Shown: positions 56,198 through 63,328 of the stretch, one piece after another
Position numbering within the stretch: position 1 is the first letter of the stretch
Layout of the letters: each line of letters opens with the position of its first letter
DNA from: Bryobacter aggregatus MPL3
GTDB lineage: Bacteria > Acidobacteriota > Terriglobia > Bryobacterales > Bryobacteraceae
Length of the DNA stretch: 64,000 nt
Reading direction: 5' to 3'
NCBI RefSeq assembly: GCF_000702445.1
Contig: NZ_JNIF01000004.1
Coordinates: forward strand, 1 to 64,000
The notes under the pieces: generated by a model
Told to the model about the DNA's origin: nothing
Seen by the model: only the letters and a program-made list of their open reading frames with translations
Databases searched by the model: none
Position numbers and translations under genes: made by a program

Positions 56198-57094
56198 GTG
56201 CTCAACCGGGGCTATGCCTACACCACAATCATCAGCAGCAAGTTCCATGGGCAAACCCTGCTTTCCCACTTAGCCAGCCTTTACCCCCACTCCACTCCAC
56301 AAGCCTGGCAACAGAAACTGAGTAACGGCGAAATCACCCTCAACGGCGTCACCGCCACCGGAAGCGAATCGGTCACTTTAGGCCAAACCCTTGTCTGGAA
56401 CCGTCCACCCTGGATCGAACCCGACGCCCCTCAGCACTTCGAGGTTCTGTTTGAAGACCTCCATCTGTTGGCCGTTAACAAGCCTAACGGGCTGCCCACC
56501 CTCCCCGGCGGGGGCTTCCTGGAAAACACTCTCCTGCGCATGGTGCAAAAGCAAAGCCCCAACGCAAAGCCTGTCCATCGGTTGGGCCGAGCCACTACTG
56601 GCATCGTCCTCTTCGCCAAAACGCCGCAGGTGGCCTCTCATCTATCGGCAAACTGGAACACACCCAAAATGCAAAAAATCTACCGGGCGCTAGCGCAAAA
56701 CGTTGCGCAGCACGACGCCTACGAGATCCTCACACCTATCGGCCTCGTACCGCACCCGCGCATCGGCTCCGTGTGGGCCGCAAGCCCAAGTGGCAAACCG
56801 TCAAAGTCATTGGCAAAGGTGATCTCACGCAACAGCAGCACAACAACATTTGAGGTAAGCCTCAGCTCGGGTCGTCCTCATCAGATCAGAATCCATCTGG
56901 CATCCATCGGCCATCCTCTGGTTGGTGATCCTCTGTACGGCTCGACCGGCCAGCCTCTTGAAAACCTCCCGGGCCTCCCCGGAGATGGAGGATATTTCCT
57001 GCACGCCCAGTATCTGAGATTCCACCACCCCATCACCGGAGAGCAAATCAATCTCGAAGCAGCTCTGCCGTCCGGATTCTCATTGCATCAGTAG
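56198..57094 (+). CDS. RluA-like pseudouridine synthase with altered catalytic motif
   Basis: The 298-aa protein has an S4-like N-terminus (WQQKLSNGEITLNGVTATGSESVTLGQTLVWNRP, about 35-70) and an RluA-type catalytic domain (about 85-270) with VLFEDLHLLAVNKPNGLPTLPGG, the HRLGRATTGIVLFAKT segment, VSLSSGRPHQIRIHLASIGHPLVGDPLYG and FLHAQYLRFHHPITGE. In classical members the motif reads HRLDxxTSG and its Asp is the catalytic residue; here it is Gly. Some subfamilies, as I recall them, share 'HRLGRGTSG', so the change may define a group. The RNA target is unknown. Confidence 0.85.
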   Translation: MLNRGYAYTTIISSKFHGQTLLSHLASLYPHSTPQAWQQKLSNGEITLNGVTATGSESVTLGQTLVWNRPPWIEPDAPQHFEVLFEDLHLLAVNKPNGLPTLPGGGFLENTLLRMVQKQSPNAKPVHRLGRATTGIVLFAKTPQVASHLSANWNTPKMQKIYRALAQNVAQHDAYEILTPIGLVPHPRIGSVWAASPSGKPSKSLAKVISRNSSTTTFEVSLSSGRPHQIRIHLASIGHPLVGDPLYGSTGQPLENLPGLPGDGGYFLHAQYLRFHHPITGEQINLEAALPSGFSLHQ

Positions 57095-57655
57095 GTGCAC
57101 GGCGGAATCAGAACAAGATGGCCGTCGAAACCTGCGCGATCTTGCCTTCGGGTCTAATGCCGGAACGGCCTATTAGGAAGGCCTCGGTCTTGACGAGTGA
57201 TTCACAACTTCCCAGAACTCGACTTGAGGACGCCCAGGACAGCGAGTGGATTGCGAACGGCGCAATACTCATTCGGAGCCGGGCTGACAACGAACGATCA
57301 GATGCGGAGTGAAAAGAAAGCTCAGGCACTCCGGCTGATGGCGTGCCGCTCAAAAACGAGAGGGAAATGGCATTCGCAGAGAATGATATCCTCATTTCTC
57401 CGATCGGACGTAGTGCTCTCCAGCTTCCGGATGGCGCGTTCTCACCCGCAGAGGAGACGGTTCGAGAGCGCTGCTCCCTGATGCGATATGGCAGACTACA
57501 GTCCACGGTCGAACAGAACCGTTTGAGGCCCAGCGGCCCCTAGATTCCGGGATGCTTGACACTCGTCAAATCCTTAAAAGGGATGGGCCGTTTTCCGCCG
57601 CCCAGTGCCCCACCGAAATCCGCAGAGCACTTCCATTCTGTTACACTCCACTCCT
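57095..57655. other. Intergenic stretch without a recognisable gene
   Basis: About 560 bp. The plus strand has one long frame with a single TGA at 57310 (pieces 57118-57312 and 57343-57543). The minus strand also has a 132-aa frame. Neither shows a family match. A decayed gene is possible. Confidence 0.35.
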
Positions 57656-58510
57656 ATGACATTCCGAGTTGTCATTGCAGTTCTTATCGCTTTCGCCCCG
57701 CAACTGAGGGCACAGAGCGACTTCAAGACCGGAGACCGGGTTGAGTACCGGGATAGCCCTTCCTCTCAAAAGTGGTGGTCTGGCACGATTGTCAAATTGC
57801 TGCCTGAGTACAAGCAGGTCGTGGTTCGTTGGGATCCCCGCGCGGACTATCCGGCTTACACCCACAACGGCGTGAGTACGTACGAGCAGGGCTATAACGT
57901 CAGCGAAGTACGCCATCCAGGCGCTCATTCAGGAAATCAGCCGGCTCCCGCTGCAGCGGGAGCCAAGACGGTGAAGTCAGCCTCAACTCAAGCCGCGACA
58001 GAAGTGAAACCCTGTCCGTTCAAGGTTGGTGACATGGTCGAGGGGTGGAACGTCGATTGGTACAACGCGACCGTCACGCAGATCGGCATCGGCCAATATG
58101 CTGGCTACTGCTATCTGAAACCGGACAAGGGATCGACCGGACAGTGGATCAGCGCAAAGAACATCCGCCCCCTCCAGGCCTCGTCCGCCCAAGCCGGAGG
58201 AGCGCGATCTCCAGCGCCGCCCACGACGAAATATGTGTGCGGGGTCTACCTCAACAACAATTTCACCTATACGCAGGCAGTGGTTCTGAAGACCGACGGC
58301 ACTTACCAGCCTTCCACTGGGCCTGCAGGCCGCTACCATTTTGACCCTGGGACAAAACGCATCGATTTTGAGGGCGGTTCCTTCCAGAGTCTCTTCGGAC
58401 TCTACGAGCCCGAAAACCATGAAATCTTCCGCCTGACCATGAGGGAAGACCGCGCGAAGAGCCCGGAGGCTCAAAACTGGCGCAGCCAGGTTTGCAGTCC
58501 GCAAAAGTAA
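57656..58510 (+). CDS. Secreted protein with two Tudor/SH3-like repeats
   Basis: The start at 57656 gives a signal peptide (MTFRVVIAVLIAFAPQLRAQ) and a 284-aa protein. Repeat one (about 22-80) reads FKTGDRVEYRDSPSSQKWWSGTIVKLLPEYKQVVVRWDPRADYPAYTHNG. Repeat two (about 118-178) reads PFKVGDMVEGWNVDWYNATVTQIGIGQYAGYCYLKPDKGSTGQWISAKNIRPL. Both follow the agenet/Tudor pattern 'GD.VE.....W..a.V..i....y.V......'. Between them is an Ala/Pro-rich linker. The third part (about 190-284; VCGVYLNNNFTYTQAVVLKTDGTYQ) is a beta-rich domain. Tudor-like folds usually read proteins or nucleic acids inside cells; an exported pair is unusual. The function is unknown. Confidence 0.72.
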   Translation: MTFRVVIAVLIAFAPQLRAQSDFKTGDRVEYRDSPSSQKWWSGTIVKLLPEYKQVVVRWDPRADYPAYTHNGVSTYEQGYNVSEVRHPGAHSGNQPAPAAAGAKTVKSASTQAATEVKPCPFKVGDMVEGWNVDWYNATVTQIGIGQYAGYCYLKPDKGSTGQWISAKNIRPLQASSAQAGGARSPAPPTTKYVCGVYLNNNFTYTQAVVLKTDGTYQPSTGPAGRYHFDPGTKRIDFEGGSFQSLFGLYEPENHEIFRLTMREDRAKSPEAQNWRSQVCSPQK

Positions 58511-58615
58511 CTGATTCAGTTTCTGGCGACTCAAGCGCTGCGAGACAAGTGCCGCGCAGGAGCATTTCCTAAACGCGGCGGGGTGAGTACGCGGGCGTTC
58601 TAGCGGTTGCTCACC

Positions 58616-58771
58616 ATGGTTCAATGTTTCTTTCGCGACCTCACCGAAATCCGTCTCCGCCAAGGCGTCTTCTGTAGAGTCCCCGAACTCGTCTGGACCG
58701 CAAGCTCCAAAGATATCCTCGCCAAAGTCATGAGGGGAAAGGTGATTCTCAATAGTCGCTATTCTGTGTGA
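58616..58771 (+). pseudogene. IS630-type transposase remnant with internal deletion
   Basis: The frame reads MVQCFFRDLTEIRLRQGVFCRVPEL, then directly VWTASSKDILAKVMRGKVILNS. The first part matches the FFRDLTE.RLRRGVF...EL piece and the second the WT..A.DIL.KV.RA..VL piece of IS630-family transposases, but about 20 residues that should lie between them are missing. The upstream two-thirds, including two catalytic Asp, are absent. No inverted repeats were found. It marks past insertion activity near a run of unknown genes. Confidence 0.75.
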
Positions 58772-58822
58772 AGTACCACGCTAGATTGCGGCGTCGCCCC
58801 TCAGAACTGCGACGAGATGGCG

Positions 58823-60142
58823 CTAGGGTGTGGGGGCGTTCTCCGCCGCGCCGGAGATCTGCATGGGGACGATGCCCCCCTGCTCATCACCGCCGAGTTC
58901 CAGCACTTCGCGGAAAGATTCTTCAATGGTATGGACCGCGTTGTTCATCTGGTGGAGCCATCCGCCCCAGAACTGAGGGATGGCGGGCACCTGACGGGTC
59001 TCGCGGATTTCACGCAGGACATCCTTCTTGTGCGAGGCCATGTCGAAGCCACGCAACATAGCGGCCCCGACATCGGTGAGGTTGATGCGGTCGTTCAGAT
59101 CGAAACGGGCGATGTCGCGGCGGATGTTGCGCTCGGCTCCGCTCTTGGTCGTAATGGTGATGCTTTCCTGCATGGTGATGGCGCCGGTGACGACGCCGGC
59201 GGCCTCGGTCAAATTGAGTAGTGTGGTGGCCATAGTGGGGCTGCTGACGGCGATTGGAGGGGCTGCGTCGTGGATCCGGATGCGCGAGGGGCCGGAGATC
59301 CCTGCCCAGATGCCACTGGACAACTCCGTCATGGAAAAGAACTTGGAGACGATGGCCTCCATCTCCCGGTCTTCCAGCTTTTCGATTTCCTTCTCCTTGA
59401 ATCGCATGGCCTCTTCGGCACGCTTCTTGAATTCGTCGCGGAACTGTGTGCCTTCGTAGAGCCGGTTCAGGATGGCTTCCGTCCAGTTATGCGCCGGGTA
59501 GTTCCAGGCGACGGGGACGATCTGCGCGCCAAGGCGGTTCAGGCTGACGATCACCGAGTAAATCTGCTTACTGTTGGTGCTTTCGATATAGACGCGACCC
59601 AAGTGGAAGTCAAGAAGGACGGGGACCTGAGTGCGGGAGACGGCGGTGGCGTCGAGAGTTTGGTCGTCGACAGTGCGCTTATCGGTGGGCTGAAGGAACT
59701 TGTAGGGGCGCTCCAGCATGACGTAGGATCGCTGCTCCTTCATGGAGGGCAGATCACTGGCATTTTTCTGCTCGTTGTAGACGGCCCAGAGGCCGAACCA
59801 GGGGAGTTGGGAGTGGATCTGGAATGCTGCGACGGTGCGGCCATAGCCGGAGCCTGCAAGGATTTCCTCCGGCAGGGGGGTGGCGGTGCCGTCCACCTGT
59901 TCGGCGACGGCGTAGCGGGCCAGTTCGGTCTGTTGGTCGAGGTTGAGTTCCTGCTTCTCGTCCAGGCGGGGGGCATCGTAGGGATTGATGCCTGTGGCGT
60001 CACCGCCGTAGAGGCTCGCGACCGCCGCGGCAGCGAGTTGAGAGGCGGCTGCCATGCGGACGGGATCCGCGAGGTTGATCGAGAAGTCCTCGAGCGACTC
60101 TTTTACAAGACCGACGATCGCCCAATTACCACGTCCAAACAT
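58823..60142 (-). CDS. Unknown 439-aa protein
   Basis: A GGAG lies a few bases ahead of the ATG at 60142. No family is recognised. It is soluble, with no signal or membrane segments. The middle (about 180-230) is a compact alpha/beta piece (VPVLLDFHLGRVYIESTNSKQIYSVIVSLNRLGAQIVPVAWNYPAHNWTEAILNRLY). A charged helix follows (QFRDEFKKRAEEAMRFKEKEIEKLEDREMEAIVSKFFSMTEL) that could form a coiled coil. Then comes a beta-rich region (about 300-360) and a helical end (SHKKDVLREIRETRQVPAIPQFWGGWLHQMNNAVHTIEESFREVLELGG). It stands alone between an IS remnant and a Tat-exported enzyme. Confidence 0.7.
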   Translation of the reverse strand: MFGRGNWAIVGLVKESLEDFSINLADPVRMAAASQLAAAAVASLYGGDATGINPYDAPRLDEKQELNLDQQTELARYAVAEQVDGTATPLPEEILAGSGYGRTVAAFQIHSQLPWFGLWAVYNEQKNASDLPSMKEQRSYVMLERPYKFLQPTDKRTVDDQTLDATAVSRTQVPVLLDFHLGRVYIESTNSKQIYSVIVSLNRLGAQIVPVAWNYPAHNWTEAILNRLYEGTQFRDEFKKRAEEAMRFKEKEIEKLEDREMEAIVSKFFSMTELSSGIWAGISGPSRIRIHDAAPPIAVSSPTMATTLLNLTEAAGVVTGAITMQESITITTKSGAERNIRRDIARFDLNDRINLTDVGAAMLRGFDMASHKKDVLREIRETRQVPAIPQFWGGWLHQMNNAVHTIEESFREVLELGGDEQGGIVPMQISGAAENAPTP

Positions 60143-60931
60143 TCTTTACTCCTGCTTTCTGACTTCGAGATTTGATCCGGCGCCGGGGCACAAGGGAGGC
60201 TGTGTCCGGGAAGGGATCTGGTGCTCATGTGCGGGGGATTCCGCTTGCGGGTGGCTCCCGGTGTCGGGAATCCAACGGACTGCGTCCGTTCGCCGATGAG
60301 CGGCTTAGGGAACAGAACCTCTATGATACCGTTCCCGGTTGATCCCGTCCCACCTGGCTGTGCCACGAAAATGGGCCGTTTTGTGCATTGTGTCGCTGAA
60401 GTTTGCCTTGCCGCCCGTCGACTCAGCTATCACGAAAACATTCGATGAGGAAAAACCGGAAACCCATGAGTTGCCTCTAGATCCCGCACATCGCTATTCC
60501 TTCAGGGAACGCTCTTCTGGAATGAGATCAGGCGCGGTAACGGACAGGCTCGCTCGGCCTAGTTGCTGCGGCCGCTTAAGTATCCTCATCGTCAACTTGG
60601 CGAAGACTGTGGTGGGGGATCGCGGTCGGAGTTGGACTGTATAGTCTCTGGGCATTGCTGGCGCCCATCTGCCTCCGTGGGAGATAATTTTTCCACGGGC
60701 TCTCTATCGAAATCGATGTGCGAATACACGCGATACGAAACTTGGTCAGATGCAGCGCATTAGTCGGAGTCACCCCAGGCAGGACTCAAAAATGACTTGT
60801 CGATTGTCCCCCATGGTGGATATATTTAGAGCCGTTTCGTATAAGTTCAGTCCTTAGCGTCGCAGTGACAGGAGTAGCATTGCCCGCTGAAGCTGTGGCA
60901 TTGCATCGTGACATATAATGACCGCACCTCT
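60143..60931. other. Long intergenic region without a recognisable gene
   Basis: Nearly 790 bp. It contains the likely promoters of the unknown minus-strand gene and of the enolase-superfamily gene. Near the right end TATAAT (60914-60919) lies 12 bases ahead of the ATG at 60932, so the latter's leader would be only about six bases. Short frames on both strands show no family. Confidence 0.4.
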
Positions 60932-62197
60932 ATGATCCGTAACCTTCCCGCCTCTCCTCAATACCCGTCACGGCGCAATCTTCTGCGTGGCCTCGCTGCC
61001 ACTGGGGCGGGATTGCTGGGCGAACTGCCAGCTTTCGCTTTGCCAGAAGACAAGATCAAATCTGTCCGCTACTTTACGAATTCGGGTGATGCCAACGGCA
61101 GGCAAGGCCAACCGATGGTCAACCAGTCGACCAATGTCGTCATGATCGAAACGCAACGTGGACTCATCGGTATCGGCGAGGGCGGTGAGCCCAGAACGAT
61201 GGAAGAGTGCGCCAGCATGTTGATCGGACTCGACCCTTTCCGCATCGAATCTCACTGGCAGCGCATGATGCGGGGCTATTTCTATCCTGCGGGCCGCGAA
61301 AAGCTGCATTCTTTAGGAGCGCTTGATCTTGCGCTGTGGGATCTGAAGGGCAAAGCGCTCGATGTGCCCGTTTGGCAACTATTGGGAGGTAAGGCCCGGG
61401 ACCATGTGGAACTGTATTCAACGGTGTTCCCGAATCCCGGAGGCGGCACCTTGGAAGATGCTGCACGAGCCTGTAGGGATGCGGGGTTCCGCACATACCG
61501 CCATGCAACGGATAACCCGCGTCAACGTGTTGTCGATCGCTTCAAGTTGGTTCGAAAGATGTATGACGATTGCGTTCTACTGCACAAGGGAGCCGGAGAC
61601 GGTGGATGGGCGATTGATTTCCACACGGAGTTGGATCTTCCGGATGCCATTAATCTTGCCACGCTGCTTGAACCCCTCCATCCCTACTTCTGCGAAGATC
61701 TGATCCGCAGTGAAAATGTGCTTGCTTACGAGACCGTTCGTCAGCGCACTAAGGTTCCGATCGCGGTTGGGGAACAGTTCGGCTACAAGTGGGACGTCAG
61801 CGCGCTGATCGAGAAGCAACTGATCGACTATACGCGAGTCACGCTGCCGAACGTCGGCGGCATCACGGAGTTCATGAAGATTGTCGCGCTCGCCGAAACC
61901 CACTATATCGGGATGATTCCGCATTTCACCGGTCCGATTGCGGAAGCGGCATTGGTCCACTGTCTTGTGGCGACATCGGTAATTGCGCTCATGGAAATGC
62001 TAGGCAACGGCACGCGGACTTGGCCTTATCTGCCGAAAGCCTACGATTTCAAAGACGGCAAGCTGTGGCCAAACGACCGGCCCGGACTGGGTGTTCAGGT
62101 GGACGTGAGCAAGATGTCTAGAATCGGGGAGTACACCACGTATCGCGCCGGGATGTTGCTCAACCAGCGTCCGGACGGATCGTTCACCAACTGGTAG
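60932..62197 (+). CDS. Tat-exported enolase-superfamily (mandelate-racemase-like) protein
   Basis: The ATG at 60932 starts a twin-arginine signal (YPSRRNLLRGLAATGAGLLGELPAFA) and gives a 421-aa protein. The barrel has metal ligands Asp in WAIDFHTELD, Glu in FCEDLIR and Glu in AVGEQFG. The C-terminal catalytic block is IPHFTGPIAEAALVHCLVA. The usual KxK on the second strand is replaced (GFRTYRHATD). A His follows the first Asp ligand (DFH), a layout close to galactonate or mannonate dehydratases. Most members are cytoplasmic; export through Tat is unusual. It is likely a sugar-acid dehydratase or isomerase of unknown substrate. Confidence 0.87.
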   Translation: MIRNLPASPQYPSRRNLLRGLAATGAGLLGELPAFALPEDKIKSVRYFTNSGDANGRQGQPMVNQSTNVVMIETQRGLIGIGEGGEPRTMEECASMLIGLDPFRIESHWQRMMRGYFYPAGREKLHSLGALDLALWDLKGKALDVPVWQLLGGKARDHVELYSTVFPNPGGGTLEDAARACRDAGFRTYRHATDNPRQRVVDRFKLVRKMYDDCVLLHKGAGDGGWAIDFHTELDLPDAINLATLLEPLHPYFCEDLIRSENVLAYETVRQRTKVPIAVGEQFGYKWDVSALIEKQLIDYTRVTLPNVGGITEFMKIVALAETHYIGMIPHFTGPIAEAALVHCLVATSVIALMEMLGNGTRTWPYLPKAYDFKDGKLWPNDRPGLGVQVDVSKMSRIGEYTTYRAGMLLNQRPDGSFTNW

Positions 62198-62217
62198 CCG
62201 CTCAGCGCAAACTTGTG

Positions 62218-62246
62218 TGGCTCCCCGACATGGATTCGAACCACGA
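62218..62246 (-). other. tRNA 3'-end fragment (Asn-like), likely attachment site
   Basis: On the minus strand CGTGG-TTCGAAT-CCATG makes a complete T-arm (one G-T pair), followed by TCGGGGA, the discriminator G and CCA (62220-62218). The TCGGGGAGCCA end fits the tRNA-Asn acceptor, whose 5' strand would read TCCCCGA. No 5' half is present nearby, so it is a partial copy. Such fragments mark the far end of an element integrated into a tRNA. Orientation puts the element to the right. Confidence 0.6.
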
Positions 62247-62304
62247 ACTTGACAGGATTTTGAAGGCTCAGAAGTTGTTGATTCTACAAAGTCACTGAAG
62301 TCGT

Positions 62305-62347
62305 CAAAAGCAGCAAAAGCAGTGTCTCGGTACAAAATCGGTACAAA
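62305..62347. repeat. Tandem and spaced direct repeats next to the tRNA fragment
   Basis: CAAAAGCAG occurs twice in tandem (62305-62313, 62314-62322), and CGGTACAAA occurs twice 11 bp apart (62328-62336, 62339-62347). Short same-direction repeats near an attachment site are typical of integrase or excisionase arm-type binding sites. They end 16 bp before the stop codon of the following gene. Confidence 0.55.
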
Positions 62348-62362
62348 TCTTTGGAGCCTGCG

Positions 62363-63328
62363 CTAGTACGACATGTACGGTTTCATCACGTCACCGAAAG
62401 ATGCTGCCCCGGATTCGAGTTCCTGCATTGACTGGTCAATCTGTGCCGCATCGGGCAACCCGGAGACGGTGATCTTCGCGGAAAAACTCAGCCGCTTCCC
62501 GACGGTTCGCAGCATTTCGTTCAGTTGCGACACAAGGGACTCGCGAATCTCGAGCTTGAACCTCTCGAAGCGCAAAAACCGCTGAACGAAATAGAACTCC
62601 GTCATTTCGTTCGGAAAAGAGTTGCGAGCATTCCAACCTGCCTCTCGCGTCGCTTGCGCGATGGCGATGTTGTGCCATTTTTTCCATTCCTGAAACTCAA
62701 AGCCGATATCGCGGACAGGGTTGCCCGGCACCGGCATCCCGAATTTGGGATACATGTCGCGCCCAAGGTTTTCCAAATCCGCCATCATCGGCACGAAATA
62801 CCGTTCGATCGTCGGCGGCAGCCGAAGCTGCAAGACCGCGTCCGCCGGCAGATGAATTTGAGACTGCCCTTTGATTCGCTCCGCATACGCGGGCGGAACG
62901 GTCTGGACCCAACCGTCGCGCTGGCGCTTCAGGGTCCAGGGGAGGATGAAGGACAGGCCGAATGTCACGAGCTTTTCCGTCTCGGGATCGCTGAAATAGA
63001 CGATCTCGTAAGTCGCTTCGCGGCAAGCGAGGACAGTTTGCGTAGCCTCGCGCAGGAAATTCCGAACAGAGTCCGAGAGGTCTGGCCGGTATCCCTCACG
63101 GTCAAGTCCTTCACCGATCAAGTATTCAAGTTCGGGGTTTTCGGGTTCAAGCGTAATCGCGAACTTCGAGCTGTCTCCGTAGGGCACCAGGCCGTTTGCG
63201 GCATCTTCGACGAGCATGCGGCTGTAGTGCGTGTCGCCGTACTCCTTCGGTGGCCGCGTTCCCGCGATATCCGAGAACATATGAACCGAATGCTGTAGCC
63301 GCTTTAATTCCCGCTTGTGTCTGTTCAT
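62363..63328 (-). CDS. Unknown 321-aa protein, possibly portal-like
   Basis: No family is recognised with confidence. The soluble 321-aa protein has a basic start (MNRHKRELKRLQHS), a segment ATYEIVYFSDPETEKLVTFGLSFILPWTLKRQRDGWVQTVPP and LPADAVLQLRLPPTIERYFVPMMADLENLG, which faintly recall phage portal proteins. A helical second half (EFQEWKKWHNIAIAQATREAGWNARNSFPNEMTEFYFVQRFLRFERFKLEIRES) and LSFSAKITVSGLPDAAQIDQSMQELESG complete it. The portal link is weak. It overlaps the previous gene by four bases and lies inside the second predicted element. Confidence 0.65.
   Translation of the reverse strand: MNRHKRELKRLQHSVHMFSDIAGTRPPKEYGDTHYSRMLVEDAANGLVPYGDSSKFAITLEPENPELEYLIGEGLDREGYRPDLSDSVRNFLREATQTVLACREATYEIVYFSDPETEKLVTFGLSFILPWTLKRQRDGWVQTVPPAYAERIKGQSQIHLPADAVLQLRLPPTIERYFVPMMADLENLGRDMYPKFGMPVPGNPVRDIGFEFQEWKKWHNIAIAQATREAGWNARNSFPNEMTEFYFVQRFLRFERFKLEIRESLVSQLNEMLRTVGKRLSFSAKITVSGLPDAAQIDQSMQELESGAASFGDVMKPYMSY

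Noticed and set aside
57108-57506. A 132-aa minus-strand gene in the gap before the Tudor-like protein
   Set aside because: The Ser-rich sequence has no family, no ribosome site, and competes with an equally weak plus-strand frame.
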